From: Longimicrobiales bacterium
Lineage (GTDB): Bacteria; Gemmatimonadota; Gemmatimonadetes; Longimicrobiales; Gaopeijiaceae
Reading direction: 5' to 3'
Assembly: GCA_951813395.1 (NCBI GenBank)
Contig: OX638356.1
Span: 2,554,501 to 2,618,500 of the forward strand
Length of the DNA: 64,000 bases
In this document: piece by piece, positions 17,546 to 24,027 of the stretch
Numbering within the stretch: the stretch's first letter is position 1
How the letters are laid out: every line of letters begins with the position of its first letter
Translations under genes and position numbers: made by a program
The notes under the pieces: model-generated
Database searches by the model: none
Told to the model about the DNA's origin: nothing
The model's input: only the letters and a program-made list of their open reading frames with translations

Positions 17546-18508
17546 TCACCCGTCCGAACCCGGCAGTTTCCGGCGCTCCGTGCTCTTCCCTTCTTCCTTT
17601 TCGGGAACGACTGTGGCGATCATGCCAGCCTCGACGACTCCCTCGCTCTTGATCACACGGGCTCTCGAGAACCGACTCTCGCTGCTAGTCACGCGCACAG
17701 AGGCCACGAACTCGCGTACACTGCCGAGTTCCTCCCCCGAAGTGGGGTCGACGAACGACTCGCCCTCGGAGTAGATCTCAAGGAGTTCTCCGCCAGCGAG
17801 GAGTCCGTCTCCGTAGTTCAGGATGATCTCGTCCTCGGTGACGGCCGCAACGCGAATGGGGTAGATCTCCTCGACGATGAGGAACGCAATTCCCATCGCC
17901 GCCGCACGCATCACGTCACCGAGCAGCTTCCCTTCGGTGTCCGACGAACGGACGAATGTCCCGGACCGTCCACCGAGGGAACCGCTTGCGGAGAACCCGC
18001 GGCCTCCTTCCTGCCCGGCGACGACGCTCTCGGCGATCCTGGTCAGTCCGTCCTCGGTATCGACGACGCGGATATCGACGGCCATCGTGGCCGTAGTCTT
18101 CGCGGTCCCAATGCCTCCGAACGACGCTCCTTCGGTGGTAAGACCATACTGGGTGATGGCTCCGGTAACGATGTAGTCCAGGCCGGTCAGGCTAAGCCGA
18201 CCGGATCCAGCGGTGATCCCAGCTACGCTGAGCCCCTGCTCCTGGAGTACCGCCGCCATTCGGTGACGCTCGATTACGTCGAACTTCTGTGTCCGTACGA
18301 GTGCCGTGGTGAGCATGTCGACGAACGCGCGCGTGTCGTCACTGACCTGATTCCAGCCGTAGGCGCGGAAATTCTTGTTCTGGGTCGACTCCACCGCTCG
18401 GTACTCGATATCGACGATGCCGATTCGGACCCGATTGGTGGCTTGGGCGAGCGCCGGTGCGGGCGTCAAGGTGAGAACCAACGCCGCAAAAACCAGTTGG
18501 TACTTCAT
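17546..18508 (-). CDS. CsgG-family secreted protein
   Basis: A 320-residue protein starting at ATG 18508, preceded by AGAGGT. A signal peptide (MKYQLVFAALVLTLTPAPA ... ALAQ) is followed by the CsgG domain: RIGIVDIEYRAVE, DMLTTALVRTQKFDVIERHR, LDYIVTGAITQYG, MAVDIRVVDTEDGLTRIAESV. A C-terminal beta domain (about 215-300) contains NYGDGLLAGGELLEIYSEGE. CsgG proper is the nonameric outer-membrane curli secretion channel and is lipidated; here no lipobox cysteine follows the signal peptide, and no curli subunit genes (csgA, B, E, F) are nearby. It is better described as a CsgG/TolB-N-like envelope protein than as a proven curli exporter. Confidence 0.8.
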   Translation of the reverse strand: MKYQLVFAALVLTLTPAPALAQATNRVRIGIVDIEYRAVESTQNKNFRAYGWNQVSDDTRAFVDMLTTALVRTQKFDVIERHRMAAVLQEQGLSVAGITAGSGRLSLTGLDYIVTGAITQYGLTTEGASFGGIGTAKTTATMAVDIRVVDTEDGLTRIAESVVAGQEGGRGFSASGSLGGRSGTFVRSSDTEGKLLGDVMRAAAMGIAFLIVEEIYPIRVAAVTEDEIILNYGDGLLAGGELLEIYSEGESFVDPTSGEELGSVREFVASVRVTSSESRFSRARVIKSEGVVEAGMIATVVPEKEEGKSTERRKLPGSDG

Positions 18509-18604
18509 GGTGACCTCTTGGAGTCTGACTTGGGCCAAGCGGGACTCGCCGGACGCCTAACCTTCATCGTAACACTGCCCCCGGCCATGGAGCCACCCAT
18601 GCCT

Positions 18605-18868
18605 CTAGGCTGGCCGGCAGAGGAGGTCGTAGGGCGTCTCAATCGGATGCTGTCCGGATGGGCAAACTGCTTCACACTCGGCCAGGTCAGTCCGGCCTAC
18701 GCGGCTGTGGATGCGTACGCGGCCCTGCGGCTGCGACAGTGGTTCTGCCGGAAGCACAAGGTGAAATCAGGAAAATACGTGCGTTTTTCCCACCGATGGC
18801 TGTGGGAGGAATGCGGCCTCACGCGCCTTGCGCTGACGACACGACACCTTCCGTGGGCGAAGGCATGA
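18605..18868 (+). pseudogene. Group II intron maturase, C-terminal fragment
   Basis: About 85 codons match the maturase (X/GIIM) C-terminal region of group II intron-encoded proteins: EEVVGRLNRMLSGWANCF, AVDAYAALRLRQWFCRKHKV and the final GLTRLALTTRHLPWAKA. The reverse transcriptase and the rest of the intron are absent upstream, where the CsgG gene begins within 100 bases, so this is a 5'-truncated relic, which fits incomplete reverse transcription during retrohoming or later deletion. The frame is intact to its natural stop. Confidence 0.85.
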
Positions 18869-18877
18869 TCCCGACTG

Positions 18878-18893
18878 AGAGCCGGATGCGGGA
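18878..18893 (+). other. 5' half of a group II intron domain V
   Basis: Nine bases after the maturase stop, gagccggatgcggga matches the first half of the catalytic domain V hairpin of bacterial group II introns. The matching 3' half (expected gcacgtccggttc-like) is missing. The sequence changes directly to the gttatgttgcgg repeats, so the ribozyme end was cut off at this point. Confidence 0.7.
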
Positions 18894-18976
18894 GTTATGT
18901 TGCGGTCCCGGTTATGTTGCGGACAGGTCGTATCGTATTGCTGAACATGAGGATGCACCATATGGCCGCAACATAA
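18894..18976. repeat. Direct and inverted repeats of a tyrosine-recombinase element end
   Basis: The 12-mer gttatgttgcgg occurs at 18894-18905 and 18911-18922, and its inverted copy ccgcaacataa at 18966-18976. They lie directly upstream of a tyrosine recombinase fragment. Two directly repeated sites plus an inverted one are the arrangement expected of recombinase-binding sites at the end of an element such as the recombinase-in-trio (RIT) group; that link is inference. Confidence 0.6.
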
Positions 18977-19037
18977 TACTCTGACGAACGCTCGTTGCCT
19001 ATGATCCTGCCTCCACCCCCGCAGAGGAGGCACGATC

Positions 19038-19424
19038 ATGTTCGAGGACCTGTTCATCGATCGCGGTGCGATCGCCCGCTATCGCGCCGCGCCGCTGCTG
19101 AGAGAGCGGCTGAGTTATCTGCGGCATCGTGTGCGGGAGGGGGCACGGCCGCTCACGCTACGCAGGATCGCGGCCACTCAGCTCACCCTGATTCGTTTTC
19201 TGGATCTGCGTGAGGGAGAGCGTGTCAGCGTGCCCCAGGTCGAGGCGGCGGCCGACCGCCGATCGAGTTGCTCGGCACAGCCGATAGAGCGTCAGGCTTT
19301 CGTCAGTCGAGCGGTGCAATGGCTGCGTTTTGCGGATCTGCTCGAAGAGCCTGCAGAGGCTGCTCCGCGGCGACGGCACGCCCACGTCAGCCCGCTTTCA
19401 GCTGGCCCCTCCGCTGTGTCCTAG
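19038..19424 (+). pseudogene. Tyrosine recombinase, N-terminal fragment
   Basis: The frame starts at ATG 19038 after a good AGGAGG site. The first about 100 residues (MFEDLFIDRGAIARYRAA, LRERLSYLRHRVREGA, RRIAATQLTLIRFLDL, ERVSVPQVEAAAD, AFVSRAVQWLRFADLLEE) resemble the N-terminal core-binding part of phage-integrase-type recombinases, particularly those found as three adjacent genes in RIT elements. The catalytic domain (R-H-R-Y) is absent. The frame ends exactly at the TAG inside the CTAG that borders the IS1182-type insertion, so the remaining gene was lost or displaced when this element inserted. Confidence 0.65.
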
Positions 19425-19441
19425 GAGGCTGCGCCGCAGAA
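19421..19441 (+). repeat. Left terminal inverted repeat of the IS1182-type element
   Basis: The 21 bases begin ctaggaggctgcgccgcaga. They match the complement of 21009-21029 at 19 of 21 positions; the only differences are the two bases after ctaggag (gc here, cg at the other end). Confidence 0.85.
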
Positions 19442-19510
19442 AACCGCAGCGGCTATCATTAGAGGTATCGAGGGCATAGCGAAAGGTTTGCGGCCAGCCG
19501 AGGGGGGTCA

Positions 19511-20833
19511 ATGGGAACGACGTTCCGACCGTACCAGCCGGACCAGATTCTGATGCTGCCACCGGATCTTCGGGAGTGGGTGCCGGAGGGGCATCTGGCG
19601 CACCACGTGAGCGACCTGGTGGACGCGGCGGATCTGAGTGCGTTCTACGCGCCGTACGAAGGGGACGGGCGTCGCAACGCGCCGTACGATCCGCGGATGA
19701 TGGTCAAGGTGCTGATCTACGCGTATGCGACGGGGACGTTTTCGTCGCGGAAGATGGCGAAGAGGCTGGAGGAGGATGTGGCGTTTCGGATGCTGGCTGC
19801 GGGGAACTTTCCGAAGCACCGGACGCTGTGCGAGTTCCGCAAGCGGCATCTTGAAGACTTCCGGGCGGTGTTCGTCCAGGTGGTGGTGCTCGCGCGGGCC
19901 TCGGGCCTGGTGGGGCTGGGCAGGGTATCGGTGGACGGGACGAAGGTTCGGGCGAACGCGAGCAAGCGCAAGGCGATGAGCTACGGCCGGATGGCGAAGG
20001 AGGAGTTGCGGCTGAAGGCGGAGATCGAGGCGCTGGTGGGGCGAGCCGAGGCGGTGGACGAAGCGGAGGACGAGCGGTTCGGCGAGGAGGCTCGCGGAGA
20101 CGAGTTGCCGGACGAACTCAAGCGGCGCGAGGACCGGCTGGCGGCGATCCGGGAGGCGAAGGCGCGCCTGGAGGCTGAGCAGAGAGCGGCGGACGATGCG
20201 CGGGGCCGCAAGCCGGGGCAGAAGCGCAACCCGAAGGGTGGCAGTCCCTACAAGCGGGAGTACGGGGAGCCGGACGAGCGGGCGCAGAGCAACTTCACGG
20301 ATCCGGAGAGCCGGATCATGAAGACTTCTTCGGAGGGGTTCCAGCAGAGCTACAACGCGCAGACGGCGGTGGAGGGGGAGAACCAGTTGGTGGTGGGCGC
20401 CGGGGTGACGAACAACGCGAGCGACCAGGGCCAGCTGATTCCGATGATCGATGGGGCGGAGGCGGTGTGCGGCGGGACGCCCGGCCAGGTGCTGGCGGAC
20501 GCGGGATACGGCAACGAGCAGGACCTCCGGGAACTGGAGAAGCGGGGCGTTGACGGGTACGTGGCGCTGGGCCGGGAGGGCAAGGCGCCCGCCAGGATCG
20601 ATCCGGAGAAGCATCCCGCAAGGGCGCGCATGGCCGACAAGCTGGCGACGGATGAGGGCCGAAGACGCTACGGGCGTCGCAAGTGGCAGGCGGAGGCGCC
20701 CATCGGATGGATCAAGGAGGCGATGGGCTTTCGGCGATTCAGCTTCCGGGGCCTCGAGAAGGTCCAGGCCGAGTGGACTCTCGTGTGTCTGGCGCTCAAT
20801 GTGAAGCGGCTGCACACCCTTCAGGCAGCATGA
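19511..20833 (+). CDS. IS1182-family transposase
   Basis: A 440-residue DDE transposase, full length for the family. The N-terminal DUF772 region is clear (RPYQPDQILMLPPDLREWVP, HHVSDLVDAADLSAFY, YDPRMMVKVLIYAYATG, MAKRLEEDVAFRML, LCEFRKRH). Catalytic segments follow: first D in VSVDGTKVRANASKRKAMSY, second D in QVLADAGYGNEQDL, and E in PIGWIKEAMGFRRFSFRGL. A charged, helical insertion (about 150-240) sits between the first two. Start ATG 19511 is preceded by gaggggggtca. No frameshift or internal stop is seen, so the protein is probably functional. Confidence 0.93.
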   Translation: MGTTFRPYQPDQILMLPPDLREWVPEGHLAHHVSDLVDAADLSAFYAPYEGDGRRNAPYDPRMMVKVLIYAYATGTFSSRKMAKRLEEDVAFRMLAAGNFPKHRTLCEFRKRHLEDFRAVFVQVVVLARASGLVGLGRVSVDGTKVRANASKRKAMSYGRMAKEELRLKAEIEALVGRAEAVDEAEDERFGEEARGDELPDELKRREDRLAAIREAKARLEAEQRAADDARGRKPGQKRNPKGGSPYKREYGEPDERAQSNFTDPESRIMKTSSEGFQQSYNAQTAVEGENQLVVGAGVTNNASDQGQLIPMIDGAEAVCGGTPGQVLADAGYGNEQDLRELEKRGVDGYVALGREGKAPARIDPEKHPARARMADKLATDEGRRRYGRRKWQAEAPIGWIKEAMGFRRFSFRGLEKVQAEWTLVCLALNVKRLHTLQAA

Positions 20834-21008
20834 GACCGTGATCGTTCACCACCGACGCCGGCCCCGGCGCTCTCGAAGACCCTCGCCACCCCAATTCACG
20901 GCCTGCGGCCTCCCTCAGCCCCTCAGCGGCGCGGATCCCCACCCCCTCGCTCCTCGAAGCAGTCTGCCCGCCGCCGATCCTCACGCCTCTCTTTCACATC
21001 CACTGCGC

Positions 21009-21029
21009 TTCTGCGGCGCACGCTCCTAG
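21009..21029 (-). repeat. Right terminal inverted repeat of the IS1182-type element
   Basis: Reading inward on the minus strand the repeat begins ctaggagcgtgcgccgcaga, matching the left repeat at 19 of 21 positions. Confidence 0.85.
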
Positions 21030-21616
21030 TTGCCGGCACCGTTCTCAACCGCATCCACAGTCCAATAGAGCGTCGAATCGGAGTGGGTCCGGACTTGGTG
21101 TACGCGCATTCCTTCGAACGTCCCGGAACGAACGATTTCCAGCTGCTCCTCCGGGTTGAGCCAGATGCAGCTTTCCCAACTCGCCGTGACCACTGACGCG
21201 AACTCCTCCAGCGCGTCGCGCGCCCACTCGAAGGCAGCATCCGTCTCCGCAATGGTCAACGAATCTTGCCACACAACCGAGTCCATATCGGCCAGCATCT
21301 CATCGGTTACCCCGTCGCCTGCCAGAGCCGCCGAGCGTTCCTCATCGGTCAGTGCAGCCCATATGCGAGCGGCCAGATTGGACTGGAGCCATTCCGCCAC
21401 CTCCCAGGAAATCCACTGACCGGACACGTTCTCGAACCACGCTACCCTTTCGAGAGCTGTCGGGAGACCGAAACTCTCCGGCGAGGATTCGCAAGCAAGT
21501 GCGTAGTCTCCCGTCGCCCGTCCGGGCAGGGGGGCGGCGTCCCCGCAAGCGAACCCAGCCACCGCCGCCATGAGCAAGCCGAGCCGTACCGGTACTCCTG
21601 CTTTGCCGCCGATCAT
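21026..21616 (-). CDS. Lipoprotein of unknown function, last gene of the XRE cluster
   Basis: A 196-residue protein with a signal peptide and lipobox (LLMAAVAGFAC), so membrane anchoring is expected. The mature part is acidic, helical and tryptophan-rich (ENVSGQWISWEVAEWLQSNL, ARIWAALTDEERSAAL, TASWESCIWLNPEEQLEIV) and ends with TLYWTVDAVENGAGN. No family was recognised. The start ATG overlaps the stop of the DUF932 gene (ATGA, 21613-21616), so it belongs to that operon. Its stop codon is the TAG inside the CTAG that borders the IS, so the native C-terminus may have been lost. Confidence 0.6.
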   Translation of the reverse strand: MIGGKAGVPVRLGLLMAAVAGFACGDAAPLPGRATGDYALACESSPESFGLPTALERVAWFENVSGQWISWEVAEWLQSNLAARIWAALTDEERSAALAGDGVTDEMLADMDSVVWQDSLTIAETDAAFEWARDALEEFASVVTASWESCIWLNPEEQLEIVRSGTFEGMRVHQVRTHSDSTLYWTVDAVENGAGN

Positions 21617-22608
21617 CTGGGGTATCCGCGGGTGCTCCTGCCGTTACTCACACGCAATCGAGTTGCGGCCGGATCCTCGACGTAGCCGCTCAAGTCGAAC
21701 GCACGCCGCCCAAGGCTCCTGCTGAAATCCGCCACCCATCGACCCACCAGCAGATGGAGGCTGTGCCGCTCGCGTCGGATAAATGAGTAACCGACCTCTT
21801 CCTTGGTGGGTGGTCTCGTCGCAATGTCGGTGATCGCGTGCAACAGGGCGTAGGCGCTCTCTTCGAACTGTCCGAAATACGTTTCGCTGGTTCTGTCGAG
21901 GATCTGTTCGAGAGTCCGCCACGACTCGCGCCGGTCGTCCGGCATGCCTTTGGGTTTGTGGATCTCCAGCACGGACTGGATGATTGGCCGGAATCGGCCT
22001 ATAGGGATGGTTGCGTGTCGTAGCGGCTTGAGGAAGCTCTCGAAACGACTCGCCGCCTTCTGGAACTTAGCTTCGTTGATCTCCTTTCTAATCCTGCGTT
22101 CCATGTCCCCGGTGTGGACGAGCGACACCCTGACGGACTCTTCGGCGATCACGCTGTTCATGCACTGGATGCGCGTGAAGCCGAAGTGGATCGAGAAGAC
22201 GCGGCTGGTGTTGTTGCTGTTGGTGACGCGCAGGAAGGGATGGTAGTGATCCTGAACGGTTTCCGAAAAGGACCAGTCATGGGCTACGATGTCACCATCG
22301 TACCTGAGGTCGATTCGGCAGTGTCCCCCGCTGACCGGCGCTTCGATGTCGTCCACGTACCAGCCCGCTGGTGCGGTGTTCGGAAACGCGGCGGTGCAGC
22401 ACGTCTTGGCCAGTTCCAGCGCCCTGCGGTTTTGCAGCAGACCGTATTGGCGGCCGACGACGGACAGTACCGCGCGGGTGTCCACATTGATGATGGCCTT
22501 CTTGCCGGCTATTCGGTCGAGGCGGCCCGGCTCCGTTTCGGCGAATACGTCCACCTCCTCGACCGGGAACATGATGGCGGCCAGTCCTTCCTCGGCGTTG
22601 TAGATCAT
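21613..22608 (-). CDS. DUF932-domain protein
   Basis: A 331-residue protein with features of the DUF932 phage/plasmid-like family: a leading domain with AVLSVVGRQYGLLQNRRALE, a beta-rich core with CRIDLRYDGD and PFLRVTNSNNTSRVFSIHFG, then FTRIQCMNSVIAEESVRVSL and a helical region (EINEAKFQKAASRFESFLKP). DUF932 proteins occur on plasmids, prophages and conjugative elements; their function is not established. Here both ends overlap neighbouring genes by 4 bases (22605-22608 and 21613-21616), so the cluster is tightly coupled and mobile-element derived. Confidence 0.7.
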   Translation of the reverse strand: MIYNAEEGLAAIMFPVEEVDVFAETEPGRLDRIAGKKAIINVDTRAVLSVVGRQYGLLQNRRALELAKTCCTAAFPNTAPAGWYVDDIEAPVSGGHCRIDLRYDGDIVAHDWSFSETVQDHYHPFLRVTNSNNTSRVFSIHFGFTRIQCMNSVIAEESVRVSLVHTGDMERRIRKEINEAKFQKAASRFESFLKPLRHATIPIGRFRPIIQSVLEIHKPKGMPDDRRESWRTLEQILDRTSETYFGQFEESAYALLHAITDIATRPPTKEEVGYSFIRRERHSLHLLVGRWVADFSRSLGRRAFDLSGYVEDPAATRLRVSNGRSTRGYPR

Positions 22609-23546
22609 GGCTTCCCTCTCTCGGTTCCTTCCTGGTCCGCCGTCGTCACTTCGCCTCCCCGCACCGTCTCAGCCAAACTACTGAGCCCGCTCAGCCGCTC
22701 GGTTCCGGCCAGCGCCTCGCGGTCCCTGTCGTAGTAGAGGAACCACGGCAACCCGGCTTTCGCGTAGTCCCGTGCCGTAGGCGGCCCGGTCGGCGGACGC
22801 TCGCCCGCGATGGCCATCCACTGCTGGGAATTGGCCATTGTCACGAAGCACCGGCTGCTGTGATCCTGATCCCATGCGTCAAGCCCGAATTCGTCCTCGT
22901 AGACCTCCTGGCTCATGCGACCGCCGGGGGCCAGTCCCATCTCCCGCGCATAGGCCACCACCTCTTCGCGGCAGACCCAGCCAGGTTCGACCAGATCCAG
23001 TTCCTTGTAGACCTCACTCCTCATCGGGTACACGGCGGTTTGCAGGCCACCGTGGAAGCCCTGTCCCGTCAACTGCTCTTCAACCGTGTGGCCATCGCCG
23101 AGGGGCATCGCCACGAACTGCCGGATCGTTCCCTTCGCAACGCAGTAGCCGTCCAGCCACGGCTGGCCGGGGACGACCACGTAGTTCTGCGGATCCCGGG
23201 TCAGCCCCTCTTGCCATGGCTCTCCGCTGATCGCGCAGACCTTCCCCGTGGCGATCTTGATTGCGCACGGGTAAGGTGAGCCCCATCGACCCTCGAACTT
23301 GATCCACGGCGCCTCCGCCTGATGAATGGGCATGATCACGCCTCCGCGCCGGACGCTTTCTCCCGGCAGACGATCCGCGAAGTCGTCGAGGTGCCGAAGC
23401 GGAAACCGTCCGAGCCCGGGCGGCAGAGGATAGGTCCGCTCGTCGTCCGGGATGCGCAGGGTTCGCTGGAATTCGATCCCGCATTCCGCAAACCGATGGA
23501 CCTCGGGAAAGCGGAAGGACAACTGCCCGCCAACGATTGTGATCAT
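22605..23546 (-). CDS. Conserved protein of unknown function
   Basis: A 313-residue protein starting at ATG 23546, with GGAGGAAG about 10 bases upstream. The N-terminal about 70 residues form a small beta/alpha segment (TIVGGQLSFRFPEVHRFAE). The core (about 73-200) is strongly patterned: MPIHQAEAPWIKFEGRWGSP, AIKIATGKVCAISGEPW, LTRDPQNYVVVPGQPWLDGY, GTIRQFVAMPLGDGHTVEEQ, GFHGGLQTAVYPM. I remember this core as a widespread uncharacterised family but cannot name it. The C-terminus (about 255-313) appears disordered. It is cytosolic: no signal peptide or membrane span. Sitting between XRE and DUF932 genes, it probably belongs to a mobile operon. Confidence 0.6.
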   Translation of the reverse strand: MITIVGGQLSFRFPEVHRFAECGIEFQRTLRIPDDERTYPLPPGLGRFPLRHLDDFADRLPGESVRRGGVIMPIHQAEAPWIKFEGRWGSPYPCAIKIATGKVCAISGEPWQEGLTRDPQNYVVVPGQPWLDGYCVAKGTIRQFVAMPLGDGHTVEEQLTGQGFHGGLQTAVYPMRSEVYKELDLVEPGWVCREEVVAYAREMGLAPGGRMSQEVYEDEFGLDAWDQDHSSRCFVTMANSQQWMAIAGERPPTGPPTARDYAKAGLPWFLYYDRDREALAGTERLSGLSSLAETVRGGEVTTADQEGTERGKP

Positions 23547-23577
23547 CGTGCTTCGCTTCCTCCATTGTGAGGTGACA

Positions 23578-23931
23578 CTACCAGTCCCCGTCTCGCACCA
23601 CCCGCACCACTGTGAAGATGGCCTCGTCCGGGGCGTCGCGAAGCTGCCGGATCAGGTCCGCGAACAGCTTCGGTCTCTTGCGAATGATCTGCTGCAAATC
23701 GCTCGAAACCTTGCCGGCCATTGCGAGGAAGACATCCGGATCCTCGCCCAATTCAGCCGCGAGCCGAAGCGTCGTCGCCTCCGAGGGAGGAGCGGCGGCC
23801 CCACGCTCGATCTTGCTGAGGTAGGCCGGCTCCACGCCGATGCGATGAGCGACCTGTCGCAAGGAGTAGCGGCTGTCTGTCTTGCGAAGACGTTCCCTAA
23901 TCTGGCGCGTTCTGGCTCCGAAACGACTCAT
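23578..23931 (-). CDS. XRE-family transcriptional regulator
   Basis: A 117-residue protein from ATG 23931, preceded by GAGAAG. An in-frame ATG at 23958 would place the operator palindrome inside the gene, so 23931 is preferred. The N-terminal helix-turn-helix is clear: YSLRQVAHRIGVEPAYLSKI followed by ERGAAAPP and LRLAAELGEDPDVFLAMAGK. The C-terminal about 40 residues (PKLFADLIRQLRDAPDEAIF) probably mediate dimerisation. It is the first gene of a leftward four-gene cluster and likely represses its own promoter through the palindrome at 23949-23963. Confidence 0.88.
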   Translation of the reverse strand: MSRFGARTRQIRERLRKTDSRYSLRQVAHRIGVEPAYLSKIERGAAAPPSEATTLRLAAELGEDPDVFLAMAGKVSSDLQQIIRKRPKLFADLIRQLRDAPDEAIFTVVRVVRDGDW

Positions 23932-23948
23932 TGGCTTCTCGGTTGGGT

Positions 23949-23989
23949 TGTGTATCATACACAGTACACATACCTTGAAGGTGTGTCAA
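23949..23989 (-). promoter_or_regulatory. Promoter and palindromic operator of the XRE cluster
   Basis: On the minus strand a perfect TTGACA (23984-23989) is followed after 17 bases by TACTGT (23961-23966, a weak -10 box). Overlapping and just after it is a palindrome with 7-base arms, tgtgtat-c-atacaca (23949-23963), at the expected transcription start. This is a typical layout for autorepression by the XRE protein encoded directly downstream. A further acacata partial copy overlaps at 23967-23973. Confidence 0.6.
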
Positions 23990-24027
23990 CCTGATCCCTC
24001 ACCCTACCCTGGACCGCGATCCTCGCC

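Larger units (their letters stand above)
19421..21029 (+). mobile_element. Complete IS1182-family insertion sequence
   Basis: A 1609-base element bounded by near-perfect inverted repeats (19421-19441 and 21009-21029) around one transposase gene. Both ends read CTAGGAG inward. CTAG is its own complement, so it may be a 4-base target duplication rather than part of the element. There are about 90 bases from the left end to the transposase start and about 195 bases after its stop, with no other gene. The element appears intact and possibly active. Confidence 0.88.

Noticed and set aside
17546-18508. Complete curli secretion locus
   Set aside because: Only a CsgG-family gene is present; it lacks a lipobox, and no curli subunit or accessory genes flank it.
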